64,000 nt of DNA, from contig VCMS01000301.1 of NCBI GenBank assembly GCA_022539475.1, forward strand, positions 1 to 64,000, in the 5' to 3' direction. A program made the translations under genes and the position numbers. Under the pieces are notes generated by a model. That model made no database searches. It saw only the letters and a list, made by a program, of their open reading frames with translations, and had not been told where the DNA came from. The stretch is from Gracilaria domingensis. Its lineage: Eukaryota; Rhodophyta; Florideophyceae; Gracilariales; Gracilariaceae. This document shows, one piece after another, positions 1-11,413 of the stretch (the stretch's first letter is position 1; each line of letters begins with the position of its first letter).

Positions 1-519
1 TTCCAATACTTCTAGCGCTATGAATACTATGAACTATTCTAAGCGCTAACTTCAGAACCTAGCAGCGACTCCCTACGTCAAAAACTATTATTAACGCTTT
101 ACTGATTTGCGTCACTTACCTAAGATGAAGCACTTGTAGTCGATCCACCTTCTCGCTGCTACAAAGTTCCGATTTCCCAACCTAATAATTGCAATATGCA
201 AGCGTTAGAACCACTATTATTAAGGTTGTTTCTTCTGATCCAAATCGTTTGAACAATATTTTTGAGCTATTGCTCAATGCTCTCACTCTGAAACGTAGAT
301 AGTATATACAAGTACGTTAAATAAAACTGCTTAGGACAACTCGTTTCCCGCATTGGTCTCCTACTCTACAGTACAACGAGGGCTCTCGGATGAAGTGCCA
401 TTAAGACATTTGGAAACGATCCACAAACCGTAGGCAGAAACTGCGCATGAGATAATATCCATCAGACGTTTGAAATTGGGGGCTTACTGTATTTCCATTA
501 ATTTTTGGACACCTTTGTT
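1..519. other. No supported gene
   Basis: AT-rich sequence with short open stretches only. I see no domain, tRNA or repeat here. Confidence 0.5.
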
Positions 520-735
520 GATCACTTACACGAACAGTACTTTTCCGCAACGGCCCAAAACAGTTACGTCTATCCAGGTGTAAGAGCTGCAATATATATA
601 AATATGACTCTGTGCCTTCCGGTGGTGAATTGCACATAGAGGCGATCAAGGTTCCATTTAATTACAACTCTTTGCGATTCAATCTCAAGAGTTCAAGAAT
701 TTGTGAGAAGCATGAGATTCCAAAAGTTGACTCAC
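520..735 (+). pseudogene. Left part of an unidentified locus split by a retroelement
   Basis: After a stop near 519 a plus-strand frame stays open to the left edge of the retroelement at 736. It includes a Cys pair (RCKSC). If one copy of the 5-bp target duplication and the element are ignored, the same frame remains open on the right side from 8056 to about 8274. This suggests the insertion fell inside coding or formerly coding DNA. I do not recognise the protein family. There is no start codon in this piece, so it would be an internal or C-terminal segment. Codon-level support is weak because a second frame is also open on the right side. Confidence 0.3.
731..735. repeat. Target-site duplication CTCAC (left)
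   Basis: The 5 bp CTCAC directly abut the left LTR, and the identical 5 bp abut the right LTR at 8051-8055. Five bp is the length expected for a Ty3/gypsy integrase. Confidence 0.93.
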
Positions 736-1252
736 TGTTAGAACACTGGGTCTGAGGTTGAGAACGTGAACGATGGTGACTGCCGAGGAGAAGTCGGGCA
801 GTCGACCAGGGTTTATATGGAGAATCGGACCTTCGAAAATGAGGTCGCTAACGCAGATTTCTAGAATATCCCTCAAACTAATGTGTCTATGAGTACTGGC
901 CCGTGCGTCGGAATTAGTGTAGAAACTGTGCGTAGAAATCGACAGTGGAGTCGTCTAGAAGCTTCTAGAAGTTCCTGCAACGTGTCCATTTGTAGAAGTT
1001 CCAGCAAGGCACCGAAACTATGAAGTCAGTCATGACGTCAACTGACGAGGCGGACATCACACGTGACATGTCTTGGTAACATTATGACAACTAATGTCAA
1101 ACAAAGACTCTGAGGATCATTAGGGTATCAAATCGGATCGCTAGATCACGGGGAATTCAAAGAAAGCATCAAAACATTAAATGACTAACTAACAGCGTAG
1201 CAATATAACAAATTCAAATAAAAACATGACCAGAATTAACGAAATCCTAACA
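736..1252 (-). repeat. 3' LTR of the chromovirus
   Basis: 517 bp, bounded by TGTTAG and CTAACA. It lies just beyond a purine-rich tract (minus-strand reading, 1253-1270). It differs from the other LTR at three positions. Confidence 0.96.
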
Positions 1253-1287
1253 TCACTTCCCCCATTAAGGAGAGTCGTCCCGACTCG

Positions 1288-1800
1288 TTAGTTGTTGGGC
1301 GTACCATTCGGAATAGGATGATTTTCAAACTGTCCTGGAGGGTTAGGGAAGAGAACCATATCGGAACGCGGTTCAAACGTTATGGAAAGATCAATATTAT
1401 CTCCAAATTCCTCGATGTGTAGAATAGCACTTTCAATTGTATTCAAGAATGTATCTCCGGGGTCCGGCGAGAGGTGACCAAACTGAGATACGAGGTAAGA
1501 GAATAGGAATAGAACGAGCTCTTCATGAATATCTTCAAGTGTGCCATCTTCATAAGCTTTGAAGAGCTTTCTTAGCAAGATCGCATTCTCTGGGGTTAGA
1601 AATGGTCCTCGAACTTGCAGAAAGGCAAAGCAAATATGACATGAGGCCCATGCAAGACGAAATCTCTCGAAAAGTTCATCGGTAATACCATCAAACCAGG
1701 TAAGCATCCTTCGTCCCCCAAGAACTGTACGACTGTAGAACTGACTGGCGTTGTCGAGTTGCAGATTGTTCGCGATGTTCGGCTGTCCGTTGTTCGTCAT
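1288..1800 (-). CDS. Accessory 170-aa protein at the 3' end of the chromovirus
   Basis: An ATG-initiated frame between the chromodomain and the 3' LTR, inside the retroelement. The protein is acidic, with hydrophobic stretches such as FLFSYLVSQFG, and Asn/Pro-rich ends. I find no retroviral domain in it. Ty3/gypsy elements usually end pol close to the LTR, so a separate downstream frame is extra. It could be an envelope-position accessory gene or captured host sequence. No signal peptide or transmembrane segment is evident, so I do not call it an envelope protein. Function unknown. Confidence 0.55.
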   Translation of the reverse strand: MTNNGQPNIANNLQLDNASQFYSRTVLGGRRMLTWFDGITDELFERFRLAWASCHICFAFLQVRGPFLTPENAILLRKLFKAYEDGTLEDIHEELVLFLFSYLVSQFGHLSPDPGDTFLNTIESAILHIEEFGDNIDLSITFEPRSDMVLFPNPPGQFENHPIPNGTPNN

Positions 1801-1835
1801 TGTTGGTGATGGGTGGTTACTGGGCCCGGAGATGT

Positions 1836-3278
1836 TCAGAGGTTGTGGCTTCTTTTATACTGCTCGAGGAGGTCAAAACAGTTTTTGAGTTCGGATTCAG
1901 GGAGCCACATATTTTCGTGATCGGGATAACCAAGCCATTTGACAAGGTATTCTGACATGCGTTTCCGTTTTCGATGATTAAGAATTGTTTGTACTTCATA
2001 TTCTTCTGTTCCGTCAGATAGTTTGCTGGCTGTGGGCTTTGGCTGTGATTTCCTCATGATAGTGTCCTCGTGGTATCTTCTGAGTAATTGACAGTGAAAC
2101 ACGTCATGTATTTTTCTTTGCTTCATGACAGGTCCTATATCAAGTCGAAAGGTAACTGGGCTCACTTGTTCAGTGATGATGAATGGACCGCAGTACTTGA
2201 TTCCAAACTTGTTCCGTGGGCCTGTTTCGTTCATCTTGAGGTTTTTAGTTGAAAGCATGACTTGGTCGCCAACTTTAAAATCGCAAGGCGTTCGTTTCTG
2301 ATTGTAGTACGTTTCAGAGTACTTGTTTATCTTGGAGATTTGGTTTCGTGCAAGCCTAACAGCCTCCGAGATACTTGTCAAAAAATCAGAAGCAGCTTGA
2401 TTCTGGGAGGTAATTATGTCCATTGGTAAAACACGTGGTTCTTCCCCATATGTGAGAAAGAAGGGAGTAAATGACGTGGTAGAATTGACTGAAGAGTTGT
2501 AGGCAACTTCAAATTGAATGAGATGCTCGTCCCAATTATTCTGTCTGTAATTGACAAAACATCGGATCATTTCTTCGATCTTCTTATTCATTACTTCAGT
2601 TTGTCCATCAGTCTGTGGGTGATATGCTGATGATGGCTTCAACTTTGTGCCAAGTGATCGGAATACTTCCTTCCAGAACTTACTCATAAATATCGAATCT
2701 CTATCGGATACTATGGCATCAGAAAGTCCATGATGACGATAGATATTCTCGAGATATAGCTGAGCAGTTTCGACGGCCGTAACGTTCTTGGTTGTGGGTA
2801 TGATACGTATTAGTTTCGAAAGGCGATCAACTACGACGTAAATGGCACTGTGTCCAGACTTGGTGCGTGGAATTGGAGTAATGAAATCCATTGTGATCTG
2901 AGACCACTTCTTCAATGGCGGTTCTAAGGGCTGGAGGTATCCCTGTGGCTTCTTGGTAATTGGCTTCGTCTCTTGACACCTCTGGCATGTTTTCGTGTAG
3001 GTGTATACGTCTTTTCTGAGGGTCTTCCAAAAGTATGATTTCCAAATTCTTCTTAATGTCTTTTTAAATGCCATATGTCCTGACGAAGGGATATCATGAT
3101 TCTCAAAAAATCTTAGTTCTGATTTCTCCACTCGGTACACACAGCTTATTCTTGAAATAGAGAAGATTACCTTTTCGTTCAAAGGGGAGTTCAGGGTTCT
3201 CGTATGAAGCAGAGAATTCGTTGTCATTCTTGTATCCTTCAGTGAATGCGCGCATATCCTTCTTAGATATTTCACCAA
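1836..3278 (-). CDS. pol: Integrase and chromodomain part of the chromovirus pol
   Basis: The integrase part shows the His-His-Cys-Cys zinc region (ending [10 protein letters not shown]). The catalytic core follows, with Asp in MDFITPIPR, Asp in SDRDSIF, and Glu in the [16 protein letters not shown] block. The tail carries a chromodomain with the typical [20 protein letters not shown]. Chromodomains of this group bind modified histone tails and guide integration. This is one part of the retroelement at 736-8050. Confidence 0.93.
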   Translation of the reverse strand: MVKYLRRICAHSLKDTRMTTNSLLHTRTLNSPLNEKVIFSISRISCVYRVEKSELRFFENHDIPSSGHMAFKKTLRRIWKSYFWKTLRKDVYTYTKTCQRCQETKPITKKPQGYLQPLEPPLKKWSQITMDFITPIPRTKSGHSAIYVVVDRLSKLIRIIPTTKNVTAVETAQLYLENIYRHHGLSDAIVSDRDSIFMSKFWKEVFRSLGTKLKPSSAYHPQTDGQTEVMNKKIEEMIRCFVNYRQNNWDEHLIQFEVAYNSSVNSTTSFTPFFLTYGEEPRVLPMDIITSQNQAASDFLTSISEAVRLARNQISKINKYSETYYNQKRTPCDFKVGDQVMLSTKNLKMNETGPRNKFGIKYCGPFIITEQVSPVTFRLDIGPVMKQRKIHDVFHCQLLRRYHEDTIMRKSQPKPTASKLSDGTEEYEVQTILNHRKRKRMSEYLVKWLGYPDHENMWLPESELKNCFDLLEQYKRSHNL

Positions 3279-5460
3279 TAAGAGATAAAGAATTCAACGG
3301 GTTGGTTCTGGAGATTGCTTCATCTAATAGAGAGAGGTTACTAGCCAGCGGATCTTCAACATGCTTAGGATATCTTGAGAGAGCATCTGCAACTATGTTG
3401 GATTTTCCTTTGATTGGTTCGAAAGTGAAATCAAACTCAACGATCCTTTCGAGCCATCTTACTTGACGTTGGGAAAGATTTGGCTGTGTTTGCAGATACT
3501 TCAGTGGAAAATGATCTGTACGCACTTTGAAGCGTTGTCCATGTAAGTAGACTCTCCAAACTCTTAACGTGTCTACAACTGCAAGAAGTTCTCGCTCGTG
3601 GGCGGCGTAGCGTTGCTCGGCTGGATTCAGGGTTCTTGAATGAAATGCAACAGGTCGGGCAATACCGTTTTCTACTTGTTCCAATACTGCTCCTAGGGCA
3701 TACTGAGATGCGTCAGTGGTTACGATGATAGGCAGTTTCGGGTCAAAATGACGGAGCACTGGTGTACTTGAAACTGCTTCTTTCAGATTTGTGAAGGCGT
3801 TTTCTTGATCCCCTCCCCACTTGAATGGGTTCTTTCCACATAGAGCGGTTAGTGGTTTTGATATTTCGGAGCAGTTCTTAATAAATCGTCGGTAGTAATT
3901 AACAAGTCCAAGAAAAGCTTGAACATCAGTCTTATTCTTCGGTGTTTCCCAATTTGTGATGGCTTTCACTTTTTGTTTCTCTACTGATATTCCTTCGGGT
4001 GTAACCACATGCCCGAGGTATTCAACCTCCTTCTTTAGAAATTCACACTTTGAAAGCTTCCCATACAGCTTGTGTGCACGAAGTTGGTCGAATACTTTTC
4101 TAATGTGCTCCATATGCTCCTCTACAGTTTTGCTGTAAATAAGAATGTCGTCGAGATACACCAAGACAAATTTATCCAAATGGTCCTTAAGTACATTGTT
4201 CATTAAGCTCATGAAACTTGCAGGTGCGTTGGTGAGGCCGAAAGGTAGGACAAGAAACTCAAAATGACTATATCTAGTTCTGAAAGCGGTCAGTGGAATG
4301 GAGGTATTAGAGAGTCGAATTTGGTGGTAACCCCACCTTAAATCGATTTTTGAAAATACTTTTGCGCCACGGAGTTGGTCAAAAATATCATCAATCCTTG
4401 GAATAGGGTAACTATTTTTGATGGTCAACTTATTGAGGGCTCGGTAATCAATGCAAAGTCTTAGGCTCCCATCCTTCTTTGCTGCGAAAAGAACAGGGGC
4501 ACCCCAAGGGCTTGAACTAGGTCGAATAAAACCTTGTTCCAAAAGTTCATGGAGTTGCTTCTTTAGCTCTTTCAACTCTTTATCTGACATTCGATATACG
4601 CCTTTCTTCTGAGGTGTTGCTTCAGGGGATAACTCGATATGAAAATCTTGTTCTCGGTGAGGGGGTAATCCTTTTGGTAATTTCTCTGGAAATAGGTCCT
4701 TGTATTCTTCAAGTAGTTCTTTGAGTTTATGATCATTCGCTGGTTCATAGGTTTCTTCTTTTGAAGGCCGAAGTGCTACAACAAATACAGGTAGCTTCCT
4801 TCGAATTGACTTCTTGATTGTGTTCACAGAAATTAACTTCTCGTTCTTCTTAATGTTTGCTTTGATGAAAATGGTTCTGGAATTGTGAACAAAAGAAATT
4901 TCATTGGTTCGGTGGTTGATATAGGGGTTATATTCATATAGCCAGTCTTTTCCTAAAATGACGTCATATCCGTATAATGCACATATTGCAAAGCGTCTAT
5001 TTTCTCGTAGTTCTTCAATCTGGATATCTACTCCATCTTCTCGGGTTTCCTGGAGCACAGTAATGGAACCGTTGGCCATTTCGGCTTCATAACTAGTGTC
5101 AATGGTTGGGATCTTCATGCTTTTGCAGATGGCTTTGGACAAATAACTGATTTCGGAACCGTTATCGAACAGAGCCGTACATTTTCTGCCATTGATGAAT
5201 ACATATGCAAGGAGTAGTCCAACAGAAGGTGTTTCAAATGGTGACGCTAAGCGTGAGGTAAGAAGTTTATGTCTTCCATTGCTTAATATTTTTTCTTGGG
5301 TACGATGTTTATCTGCAGATTCAATGGGTACGGGGTTTGCTGGCTTAGTCAATGGTTGCGTTTCGATGGAATTCAGTGGGGTGCAATGGTGGTCCGGTGG
5401 AACTGACGTGGGTTCTTCAGATGACCCTGGAGTCAGTTCCTCTGGGAGTTTTTTGGGCAC
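3103..5460 (-). CDS. pol: Protease, reverse transcriptase and RNase H part of pol
   Basis: From the N-terminus on the minus strand: an aspartic protease motif ([12 protein letters not shown]), then reverse transcriptase with [13 protein letters not shown] and the YLDD active-site box ([14 protein letters not shown]), then RNase H with [15 protein letters not shown]. The order is standard for Ty3/gypsy. The start overlaps the end of gag by a few tens of bases, as expected where this family shifts frame between gag and pol. Confidence 0.95.
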   Translation of the reverse strand: MPKKLPEELTPGSSEEPTSVPPDHHCTPLNSIETQPLTKPANPVPIESADKHRTQEKILSNGRHKLLTSRLASPFETPSVGLLLAYVFINGRKCTALFDNGSEISYLSKAICKSMKIPTIDTSYEAEMANGSITVLQETREDGVDIQIEELRENRRFAICALYGYDVILGKDWLYEYNPYINHRTNEISFVHNSRTIFIKANIKKNEKLISVNTIKKSIRRKLPVFVVALRPSKEETYEPANDHKLKELLEEYKDLFPEKLPKGLPPHREQDFHIELSPEATPQKKGVYRMSDKELKELKKQLHELLEQGFIRPSSSPWGAPVLFAAKKDGSLRLCIDYRALNKLTIKNSYPIPRIDDIFDQLRGAKVFSKIDLRWGYHQIRLSNTSIPLTAFRTRYSHFEFLVLPFGLTNAPASFMSLMNNVLKDHLDKFVLVYLDDILIYSKTVEEHMEHIRKVFDQLRAHKLYGKLSKCEFLKKEVEYLGHVVTPEGISVEKQKVKAITNWETPKNKTDVQAFLGLVNYYRRFIKNCSEISKPLTALCGKNPFKWGGDQENAFTNLKEAVSSTPVLRHFDPKLPIIVTTDASQYALGAVLEQVENGIARPVAFHSRTLNPAEQRYAAHERELLAVVDTLRVWRVYLHGQRFKVRTDHFPLKYLQTQPNLSQRQVRWLERIVEFDFTFEPIKGKSNIVADALSRYPKHVEDPLASNLSLLDEAISRTNPLNSLSLIGEISKKDMRAFTEGYKNDNEFSASYENPELPFERKGNLLYFKNKLCVPSGEIRTKIF

Positions 5461-6347
5461 TGTTTATCGCGTGCCATGTGTCCAGGTTGTCGACAGCGGA
5501 AACAGAGTCCCAACTTTCGACAGTTCTCGCGCTCTTCCTTGGTTAACTTCTTCAGCTTCATATTTCCAATATCCATGGGTACCGGTCCTTGAGATGATCC
5601 AGAGCCGCCAGGTTGCCTGCCAAATCGCGCCTGTCCACCCCTTCGGAAAGCAGATTCCACCCACTCAGCGTCTTTCATTGCATTAGTCAAAGATTTGTAC
5701 TCATTGGTGCAAAGCTCTTTCCAGATGTAACTTTTCAAGCCTCTGGTATATCTGTCGATTTGCTCTTCCATACTGATGTTGGGGATTTCAAGCACAATCT
5801 TGAGGAAGTCTTCATTGAACTGTTGAACATCTTTGAACTGCTTCCACTTGCTTAGTTTGTCCCGAGCAAGTTTCTCTTTGTTGACAATAGTAAATCGTTT
5901 CTGAAGATGTTCAAAGAGTTCCTCAAGGGTTTGCAGCTCCAGTCCATTTCTTTGCTGGGCGAGATACCACTCATGAGCAGCTCCACTGATGTAACTAAGC
6001 ACGATCGTTAATGCTTTGTCGTCGGGGGTTCCATCAAGATAATTGCGAATATGAGTGATCCAACTGTCAATGTTTTGCTTTCCAGTGAACGTTGGGGGCT
6101 TGTTGATCTTTGGATTCGTGGCTGGGCTGTCCTTATTGGCTAGGACACTGAGTGAGGTCTCGAGAGCGGATATCTTCGTTTGCGCTTCTTGCTTCAACAA
6201 TTCCATCTGAGCCCGTGTTTCATCAAGCGCGCGAGCCATGCTTTGGATCATTTGGCCTGCACGCACCTGTGGGGGTGTGCCTGGGTTGCCTTGAGGGGTC
6301 GTCATGGTATAAGCTGCGCGAACGGAGAACCTTTGAAATTGGCTCAA
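5433..6347 (-). CDS. gag: Gag of the chromovirus
   Basis: A capsid-type region ([20 protein letters not shown] and following) precedes a CCHC zinc knuckle near the C-terminus ([17 protein letters not shown]), which binds the element's RNA. The length of about 300 residues is normal for Ty3-type Gag. The start is preceded by the tRNA-like leader segment and the zinc-finger frame described separately. Confidence 0.93.
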   Translation of the reverse strand: MSQFQRFSVRAAYTMTTPQGNPGTPPQVRAGQMIQSMARALDETRAQMELLKQEAQTKISALETSLSVLANKDSPATNPKINKPPTFTGKQNIDSWITHIRNYLDGTPDDKALTIVLSYISGAAHEWYLAQQRNGLELQTLEELFEHLQKRFTIVNKEKLARDKLSKWKQFKDVQQFNEDFLKIVLEIPNISMEEQIDRYTRGLKSYIWKELCTNEYKSLTNAMKDAEWVESAFRRGGQARFGRQPGGSGSSQGPVPMDIGNMKLKKLTKEERENCRKLGLCFRCRQPGHMARDKQCPKNSQRN

Positions 6348-6456
6348 ATCGGGGGGTTGCCAAAATAAATTGTCTAATTTTTCGAAAAGTGCAAATCAAG
6401 CCTCGCGCTGCCACTTTTAAAAAATTGCAATTTGCAGGTTGCAGACAAGCAGTGCC

Positions 6457-6528
6457 GCGCGCCTGGCCTAGTGGGTAGGCGGCGCCGGTGCAATTTCAGA
6501 GGTTCTAGGTTCGATTCCCTTCACTGTA
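6457..6528 (+). other. tRNA-like A-box/B-box module in the retroelement leader
   Basis: Positions 6464-6475 read TGGCCTAGTGGG, matching the pol III A box. Positions 6508-6518 read GGTTCGATTCC, an exact B box. They are separated by 32 bases, as in tRNA genes. The T-arm stem pairs poorly and no clear acceptor stem forms, so I do not call a functional tRNA. It may be a tRNA-derived SINE fragment or a relic inside the 5' leader. It lies antisense to the element's transcription. Confidence 0.5.
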
Positions 6529-6839
6529 AGTTGCAATTGCAGCCGGAGTGGTTCAATTAAGGTTTCTTCAGTTCAATTACAAAGCGTCAAGCGACTGGGA
6601 AGATAGTAAGCCCTGTACGGCGACTTCTCCCTTGACAATGCTAAGTAATACGAACGTAGCGGAAACTGGAACACAACCACAAACGGTAGCTTAAAGGGTA
6701 GAACAATCGATTCTTGGAAACTTTTGTCAACACGAGGTGTTTACGTTATAATTTACTTGAAATAACGCTGTTGACGTCGGTTTTCCTTGTTGACAGCTGC
6801 TTGGTGCTTGCGTCCACCTCGGTGATCCTCGTAATGCTT

Positions 6840-7406
6840 TCAATTATTGAACGAGAGTATACCACATTCGTAGCAGCCCGGTGGGGAGCGCTTGTTCTGG
6901 AGCTTGTTGCGGTGTCGGCTACCAGACAAATGTTCGCGAAGTTGCACTCGGCTATTGAAACGGAGTTCACAGTCGTCACACCTGGGGGTCTTCAAGCGAC
7001 GTCGAAGGTTACGTATACGCTGTCGCTTGATTCGATCGGTGGCCAGGCGAAGGATATGGATATTAGCCGCGTCGTCTATGCGGAGCAGATGACGTGGAGT
7101 ACCCTCGGTAGCCTCGGTAACCGATCGGTTCCTTGAAATCGGATTGCTGTCAACAGGATCGGGTTGTTGACGAGCTGGTGACGACGGTGGTGACGGTGTG
7201 TATGAAGGTGGTGTACTCGGTTCCAAGGTGGACACGGCAGCGGAAACAGGGGTTTCGGTGGTGTTGACAGGGGGTGGCGGCGGTGGCGGCGATGACGGCG
7301 GTTCGGTGGATATTTCCGTGTTCGTATAGAACGACGGCGATGACGGCGGTACTTGGGATCGGCGTATTGAGCTCACTGGAAACACCCAAATTGGGTCAGA
7401 AATCAA
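6840..7406 (-). CDS. Zinc-finger reading frame upstream of gag
   Basis: An open frame in the 5' leader of the chromovirus, between the primer-binding site and gag. It has a Ser/Pro-rich first half (including a run of prolines), then a basic segment (RIKRQRIRNLRRRLK). It ends with a C2H2 finger of the U1/matrin type: C-x2-C-x12-H-x5-H within CDDCELRFNSRVQLREHL. No ATG occurs in frame, so expression would need splicing or a near-cognate start. Standard Ty3/gypsy elements have no protein before gag. This may be a captured host finger that acts on RNA or DNA. Confidence 0.45.
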   Translation of the reverse strand: MISDPIWVFPVSSIRRSQVPPSSPSFYTNTEISTEPPSSPPPPPPPVNTTETPVSAAVSTLEPSTPPSYTPSPPSSPARQQPDPVDSNPISRNRSVTEATEGTPRHLLRIDDAANIHILRLATDRIKRQRIRNLRRRLKTPRCDDCELRFNSRVQLREHLSGSRHRNKLQNKRSPPGCYECGILSFNN

Positions 7407-7533
7407 CAGTCAGTAATGAGCTGGACGTCTGTGGCTCATCCAAACCAAGGGAATTTTGTATAGCAAAATCCACTAGGGCTGGATGGTCACTCAGTTTCAA
7501 ATGAGCGCAATACTTACTTGCGATGGCTACCAA

Positions 7534-8050
7534 TGTTAGAACACTGGGTCTGAGGTTGAGAACGTGAACGATGGTGACTGCCGAGGAGAAGTCGGGCAGT
7601 CGACCAGGGTTTATATGGAGAATCGGACCTTCGAAAATGAGGTCGCTAACGCAGATTTCTAGAATATCCCTCAAACTAATGTGTCTATGAGTACTGGCCC
7701 GTGCGTCGGAATTAGTGTAGAAACTGTGCGTAGAAATCGACAGTGGAGTCGTCTAGAAGCTTCTAGAAGTTCCTGCAACGTGTCCATTTGTAGAAGTTCC
7801 AGCAAGGCACCGAAACTATGAAGTCAGTCATGACGTCAACTGACGAGGCAGACATCACACGTGACATGTCTTGGTAACATTATGACAACTAATGTCAAAC
7901 AAAGACTCTGAGGATCATTAGGGTATCAAATCGGATCGCTAGATCACGGGGAATTCAAAGAAAGCATCAAAACATTAATTGACAAACTAACAGCGTAGCA
8001 ATATAACAAATTCAAATAAAAACATGACCAGAATTAACGAAATCCTAACA
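7534..8050 (-). repeat. 5' LTR of the chromovirus
   Basis: 517 bp, the partner of 736-1252. The primer-binding site lies immediately inside it at about 7518-7533. That site reads TTGGTAGCCATCG on the minus strand, and its TGG complements the CCA end of a tRNA. Confidence 0.96.
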
Positions 8051-8055
8051 CTCAC
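8051..8055. repeat. Target-site duplication CTCAC (right)
   Basis: Right-hand partner of 731-735. Confidence 0.93.
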
Positions 8056-9481
8056 GTTGCTTAGGTGATCTTCCATGTTTTGGTTTAGTATCTTTAGTAT
8101 CCGCGCCTTGTACGGGAGCAAGTCTCTACCGGGCCCCGGTTACTCTCCTTCGCCCCTCCAGGGAAGAGATGACGCTCTCATATCACCCTTCGAGTTATCT
8201 GTTGGAAAATCTCTTTTCATCGGGAACCCGTGTTATGAGAAATCATGGCGAAAGCAGAAGGCCGCACTTCTAGCCACGTTTAGTCAGAATTTGCACTTTG
8301 TGCAATTTCGGGCGAAACCACAGCCTCAGTCGGAATGGAACTTCCAGGAGGTCAGTGCAGGCCTTCCGTTTCGGTCAAACGGTTCAGGAAAGCAGAAGAT
8401 TCTTACAAGTATTTCCTTTGTTTGTAACTGGGTGGAAGGGACGCCAGTTTTCCTATGCACCGATGTGCTACCGAAAAGGACTGCATGCGATTTTACTTCG
8501 GGGCGAAGTGATTCATTGAATAAGAAGAATTCCCACGTCAGTTGTTCACCAACGCAGAATTCAATCTCAACTTCAGCAGGAAACAGTAACAAGGAACCAA
8601 AGTCTACACTGAACGAGAACCGTTCGTCGTTTAATTCGAATTCGTTTTCCACCGCTAAACTGTCCTCAGAGAGAAGCGAGGGAAAGAAAGAAAAGGAAAC
8701 AGTTGGAAAGCCGCGAGGAATAAATGATCGTTCGCAGAGGAGAAACGACCCCGTCCGGCTCTCAACAAGTTCTAACCGTACAAGTTCGAATCGTACACGA
8801 ACAACATCTATTTCGACATTTGGTTCTTAAGGAAGGACAGCTGTTAACCGCCCGGCTCTACAACATGACTTTGAAGCGGAGTACCGCGTGCAAACGTGCA
8901 TTCTTGACGATTTAGATGCAGACACGCATTGTATTCCTTTCTTGTATGCGTCGTTTAATTTGTTGGAGAGAATAGAGCACTCGGATAACTATCATTACCA
9001 GGCCCCATTTGAGATCGGGTTTAGTTTGGAAGACGCTACTGAGCAATATCAAAACTCCATTGATAACGTTTTCATGGACGGATTCTCTCTCAGTTCTTGT
9101 GTACGAAGAAAATTTTCTTATAACAGAAGTTCTGTTCTTCCAAAAACGCCGAGAATCTCTCTGAAACTTGTTGTCGATATTGACTCGATTGATTTCGTCA
9201 CCATTCCGTGGGGAGGGAGTGCCTTTCGAACAGCATGCAAAATATTCCTTCGTTTTGAGACTCGACATCAGGAACCAGAGATCTACCTTACACCAAATAA
9301 CAACTTGGTCCATTTTCCATCCAAAAAAATGAGAATGAGAGAAAAATACTTTCTCAATCACTTTTATAAGAGGGTTTACAAGAACTCCGAACGTAATCGC
9401 GAAAACCGAGACGATGCAAGGCCAATTGCATTCAAAGTTTTTGATATAAGGTTAAGACTCTCATACGAACCAGTTCTGTGA
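8056..9481 (+). pseudogene. Unidentified protein gene, interrupted by an in-frame TAA
   Basis: An ATG at 8075 opens a 251-codon frame to a TAA at 8828-8830. The same frame then continues open to 9481. The first half is Ser/Asn-rich and basic near its end. The second half is more globular (for example QTCILDDLDADTHCIPF and PFEIGFSLEDATEQYQNSI) and ends in basic residues. I recognise no domain. No frameshift separates the halves, so a point nonsense change in an otherwise coherent protein is the simplest reading. The retroelement at 736-8050 sits directly upstream and has probably cut off the true 5' end. A competing frame is open at 8056-8274. Confidence 0.4.
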
Positions 9482-10653
9482 GAGCAATGGTTCCAGAGAG
9501 TATGGTTATCATGGCGTTAAGCGGTGGTGAATCTGTGCTGCAGCTCTTTCATCAGAAGAAAAGTGGTCCTCAACCTCAGGATAGCTATCAAGCGTGCTCC
9601 GAACTGCACAAACTTTTTTGGTATCTAGTCGGAGAGCTTCCTTTGCTCATTTCCCGTCGTGCGTCATCATGTTCTCATTGCATCAAAATATACTGAGATT
9701 CTGCTGAAAGCAAACTTTCTACAACTTTCCAGCCATTGAGAATGCCTTGAACACCTACAAAACTTTGTCTAGATACAGAGAAGTACGTGAATATTCAATG
9801 ACGGAACGTCATACGTGGGGAATATATTTTCCTACCAATATCGCTTTCGATTGCAATAATTCGCTTAAACCATTTATAGTTAATATCATTCAATGATGTA
9901 TGGAAACCTTTATGCGGCTTGTCTTCATTAGTTAATTCGTACTAGAAATATTATTTTCATTGTCATAATCCTTATTAACATCGAATCTGTGCAAACTTTG
10001 GCCATAAAGTGACCGAAATGAAGGCGTTCATATCAAACTTTCGTGAAAACGTGCAAGTCGTGGCGGCGAACTTTTTATGTTTTCGTAAATGGATATATTT
10101 GGGGCATATGTTGGCTCTATTTTTGCCATACGTTGGCCATATTTTTACAATATCTTCCTAAATGCAAATTGATTTTCTTGGCAAGATAGGCGTGCTCAAA
10201 AACTCTCGAGCTAAATGCCCTCATTTTGGTCATGTTTCGGCCATATTTGGGCCCTATTCGATGTTCATAGAGTAGATTTCCTTCCCCGAAAATTTTTTTC
10301 GCTCTTCAAAACAATAAAGAACTATGTTCAATCAGAACTACCTCCTCGATATATATATTAATATCTATTCTTGTCGTGCAAAATACTATCTGCATCACTT
10401 CGATATTTCAATTTCCTTCTTAAATTTTTTAACCCTTTCTGCGATAAGTTTTAAAAAGCCCTGTGTCTGTTCCCTCTGCTTATTCCTTCGCTGTGATTAT
10501 TAAAACATGGTTCGGGTACTACGTTCTGTCCTTCTCGTTAATGTTTTTGTCTGTCCCATAACGACGGTCTAGGGAACTTAAAATCTTTGCTAGTCTAGCC
10601 AGTGAGGTACCGAGTAGAAATGTAAACACATATATTATAGATGGTACGACCCC
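9482..10653. other. AT-rich stretch without a gene
   Basis: No coding signal. A degenerate motif resembling TTGGCCATATTT recurs at about 10090-10150 and 10220-10258. Confidence 0.5.
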
Positions 10654-10716
10654 TAAACTATTTTTTTGATAAAATTTGACGCTTTTGCACTAGGATTTGT
10701 CGTTAATATAGATAGG
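10654..10716 (+). repeat. 63-bp direct repeat, copy 1
   Basis: Identical over 63 bp to 11414-11476. It begins TAAACTATTTTTTTGA and ends TAATATAGATAGG. The copies enclose 697 bp of non-coding sequence. Confidence 0.9.
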
Positions 10717-11413
10717 GCAAGAATGTGATAACTTGAGCAGCATAATACCCTAAGATTCTTATAATATCCCTCCACATGCGAACAACAACTCTGCAAGTAG
10801 CCCCTAAGCCACCCGCATCGATCGCTGACAACAGCACACGCTGCGAACAATGACTTCCAAGCTCTCGAACAATGACACGTTTCAACAAAACTCTATCGCT
10901 CATAAGTTCGTTACATTGTCACGCCACAGCGCCAATCCCTGTGTACGTCTTCCTAGTGCCTTTCTCTCCTTGATAGAGTAGATAGCGAGACCTTCAGTCC
11001 CACCACTCGACTACAACACACCATATGTTCCATCTTTCCAAAAACCTGCCGAAAATGGGTCAAAATCGCATATTCTTTAATAAATAGATCCGCACCCGAC
11101 ACGTTTCCGAAACTCTTTGGAGTGCCTTTTTTACACGTATTCCACCTTCACTCTACGCGTTTAGCCGCGTTACAAGTCCAGCAAGAGTGCAGAAGCAGCA
11201 AGGCGCTGTTACACGTTTCGCCGTGGCACCTTGTTGTTTCAGAAGGTGCACTACATGGATTGCACAAGGTGCCCAACATGGCCAGCCCAAGGTGCAAATC
11301 GGCACCTTGACAGTTTTGTATAATGATTTTTTGATGCATTTTGGGCACATTGCACCTTAAATTTTAGGTAATATACATAGTGCCTGGTGCACAACTGCAC
11401 TAGGCCAATTTTT

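Larger units (their letters stand above)
736..8050 (-). mobile_element. Ty3/gypsy chromovirus, nearly whole, very young
   Basis: A complete LTR retrotransposon of 7.3 kb on the minus strand. Its two 517-bp LTRs begin TGTTAG and end CTAACA and differ at only 3 positions, so insertion was very recent. A 5-bp direct repeat CTCAC flanks it (731-735 and 8051-8055). Parts in order on the minus strand are: 5' LTR, a primer-binding site starting TGGTAGCC next to the LTR, a zinc-finger frame, Gag with a CCHC knuckle, protease, reverse transcriptase (YLDD), RNase H, integrase and a chromodomain, an extra 170-aa frame, a purine-rich tract and the 3' LTR. It looks nearly intact, with about one break. Ty3-type elements normally shift frame between gag and pol, and the frames overlap here accordingly. 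The chromodomain places it among chromoviruses, which target chromatin for integration. Confidence 0.97.

Noticed and set aside
6457-6528. A functional tRNA gene
   Set aside because: The A and B boxes fit, but the T-arm and acceptor stem do not pair properly and it lies inside a retroelement leader.
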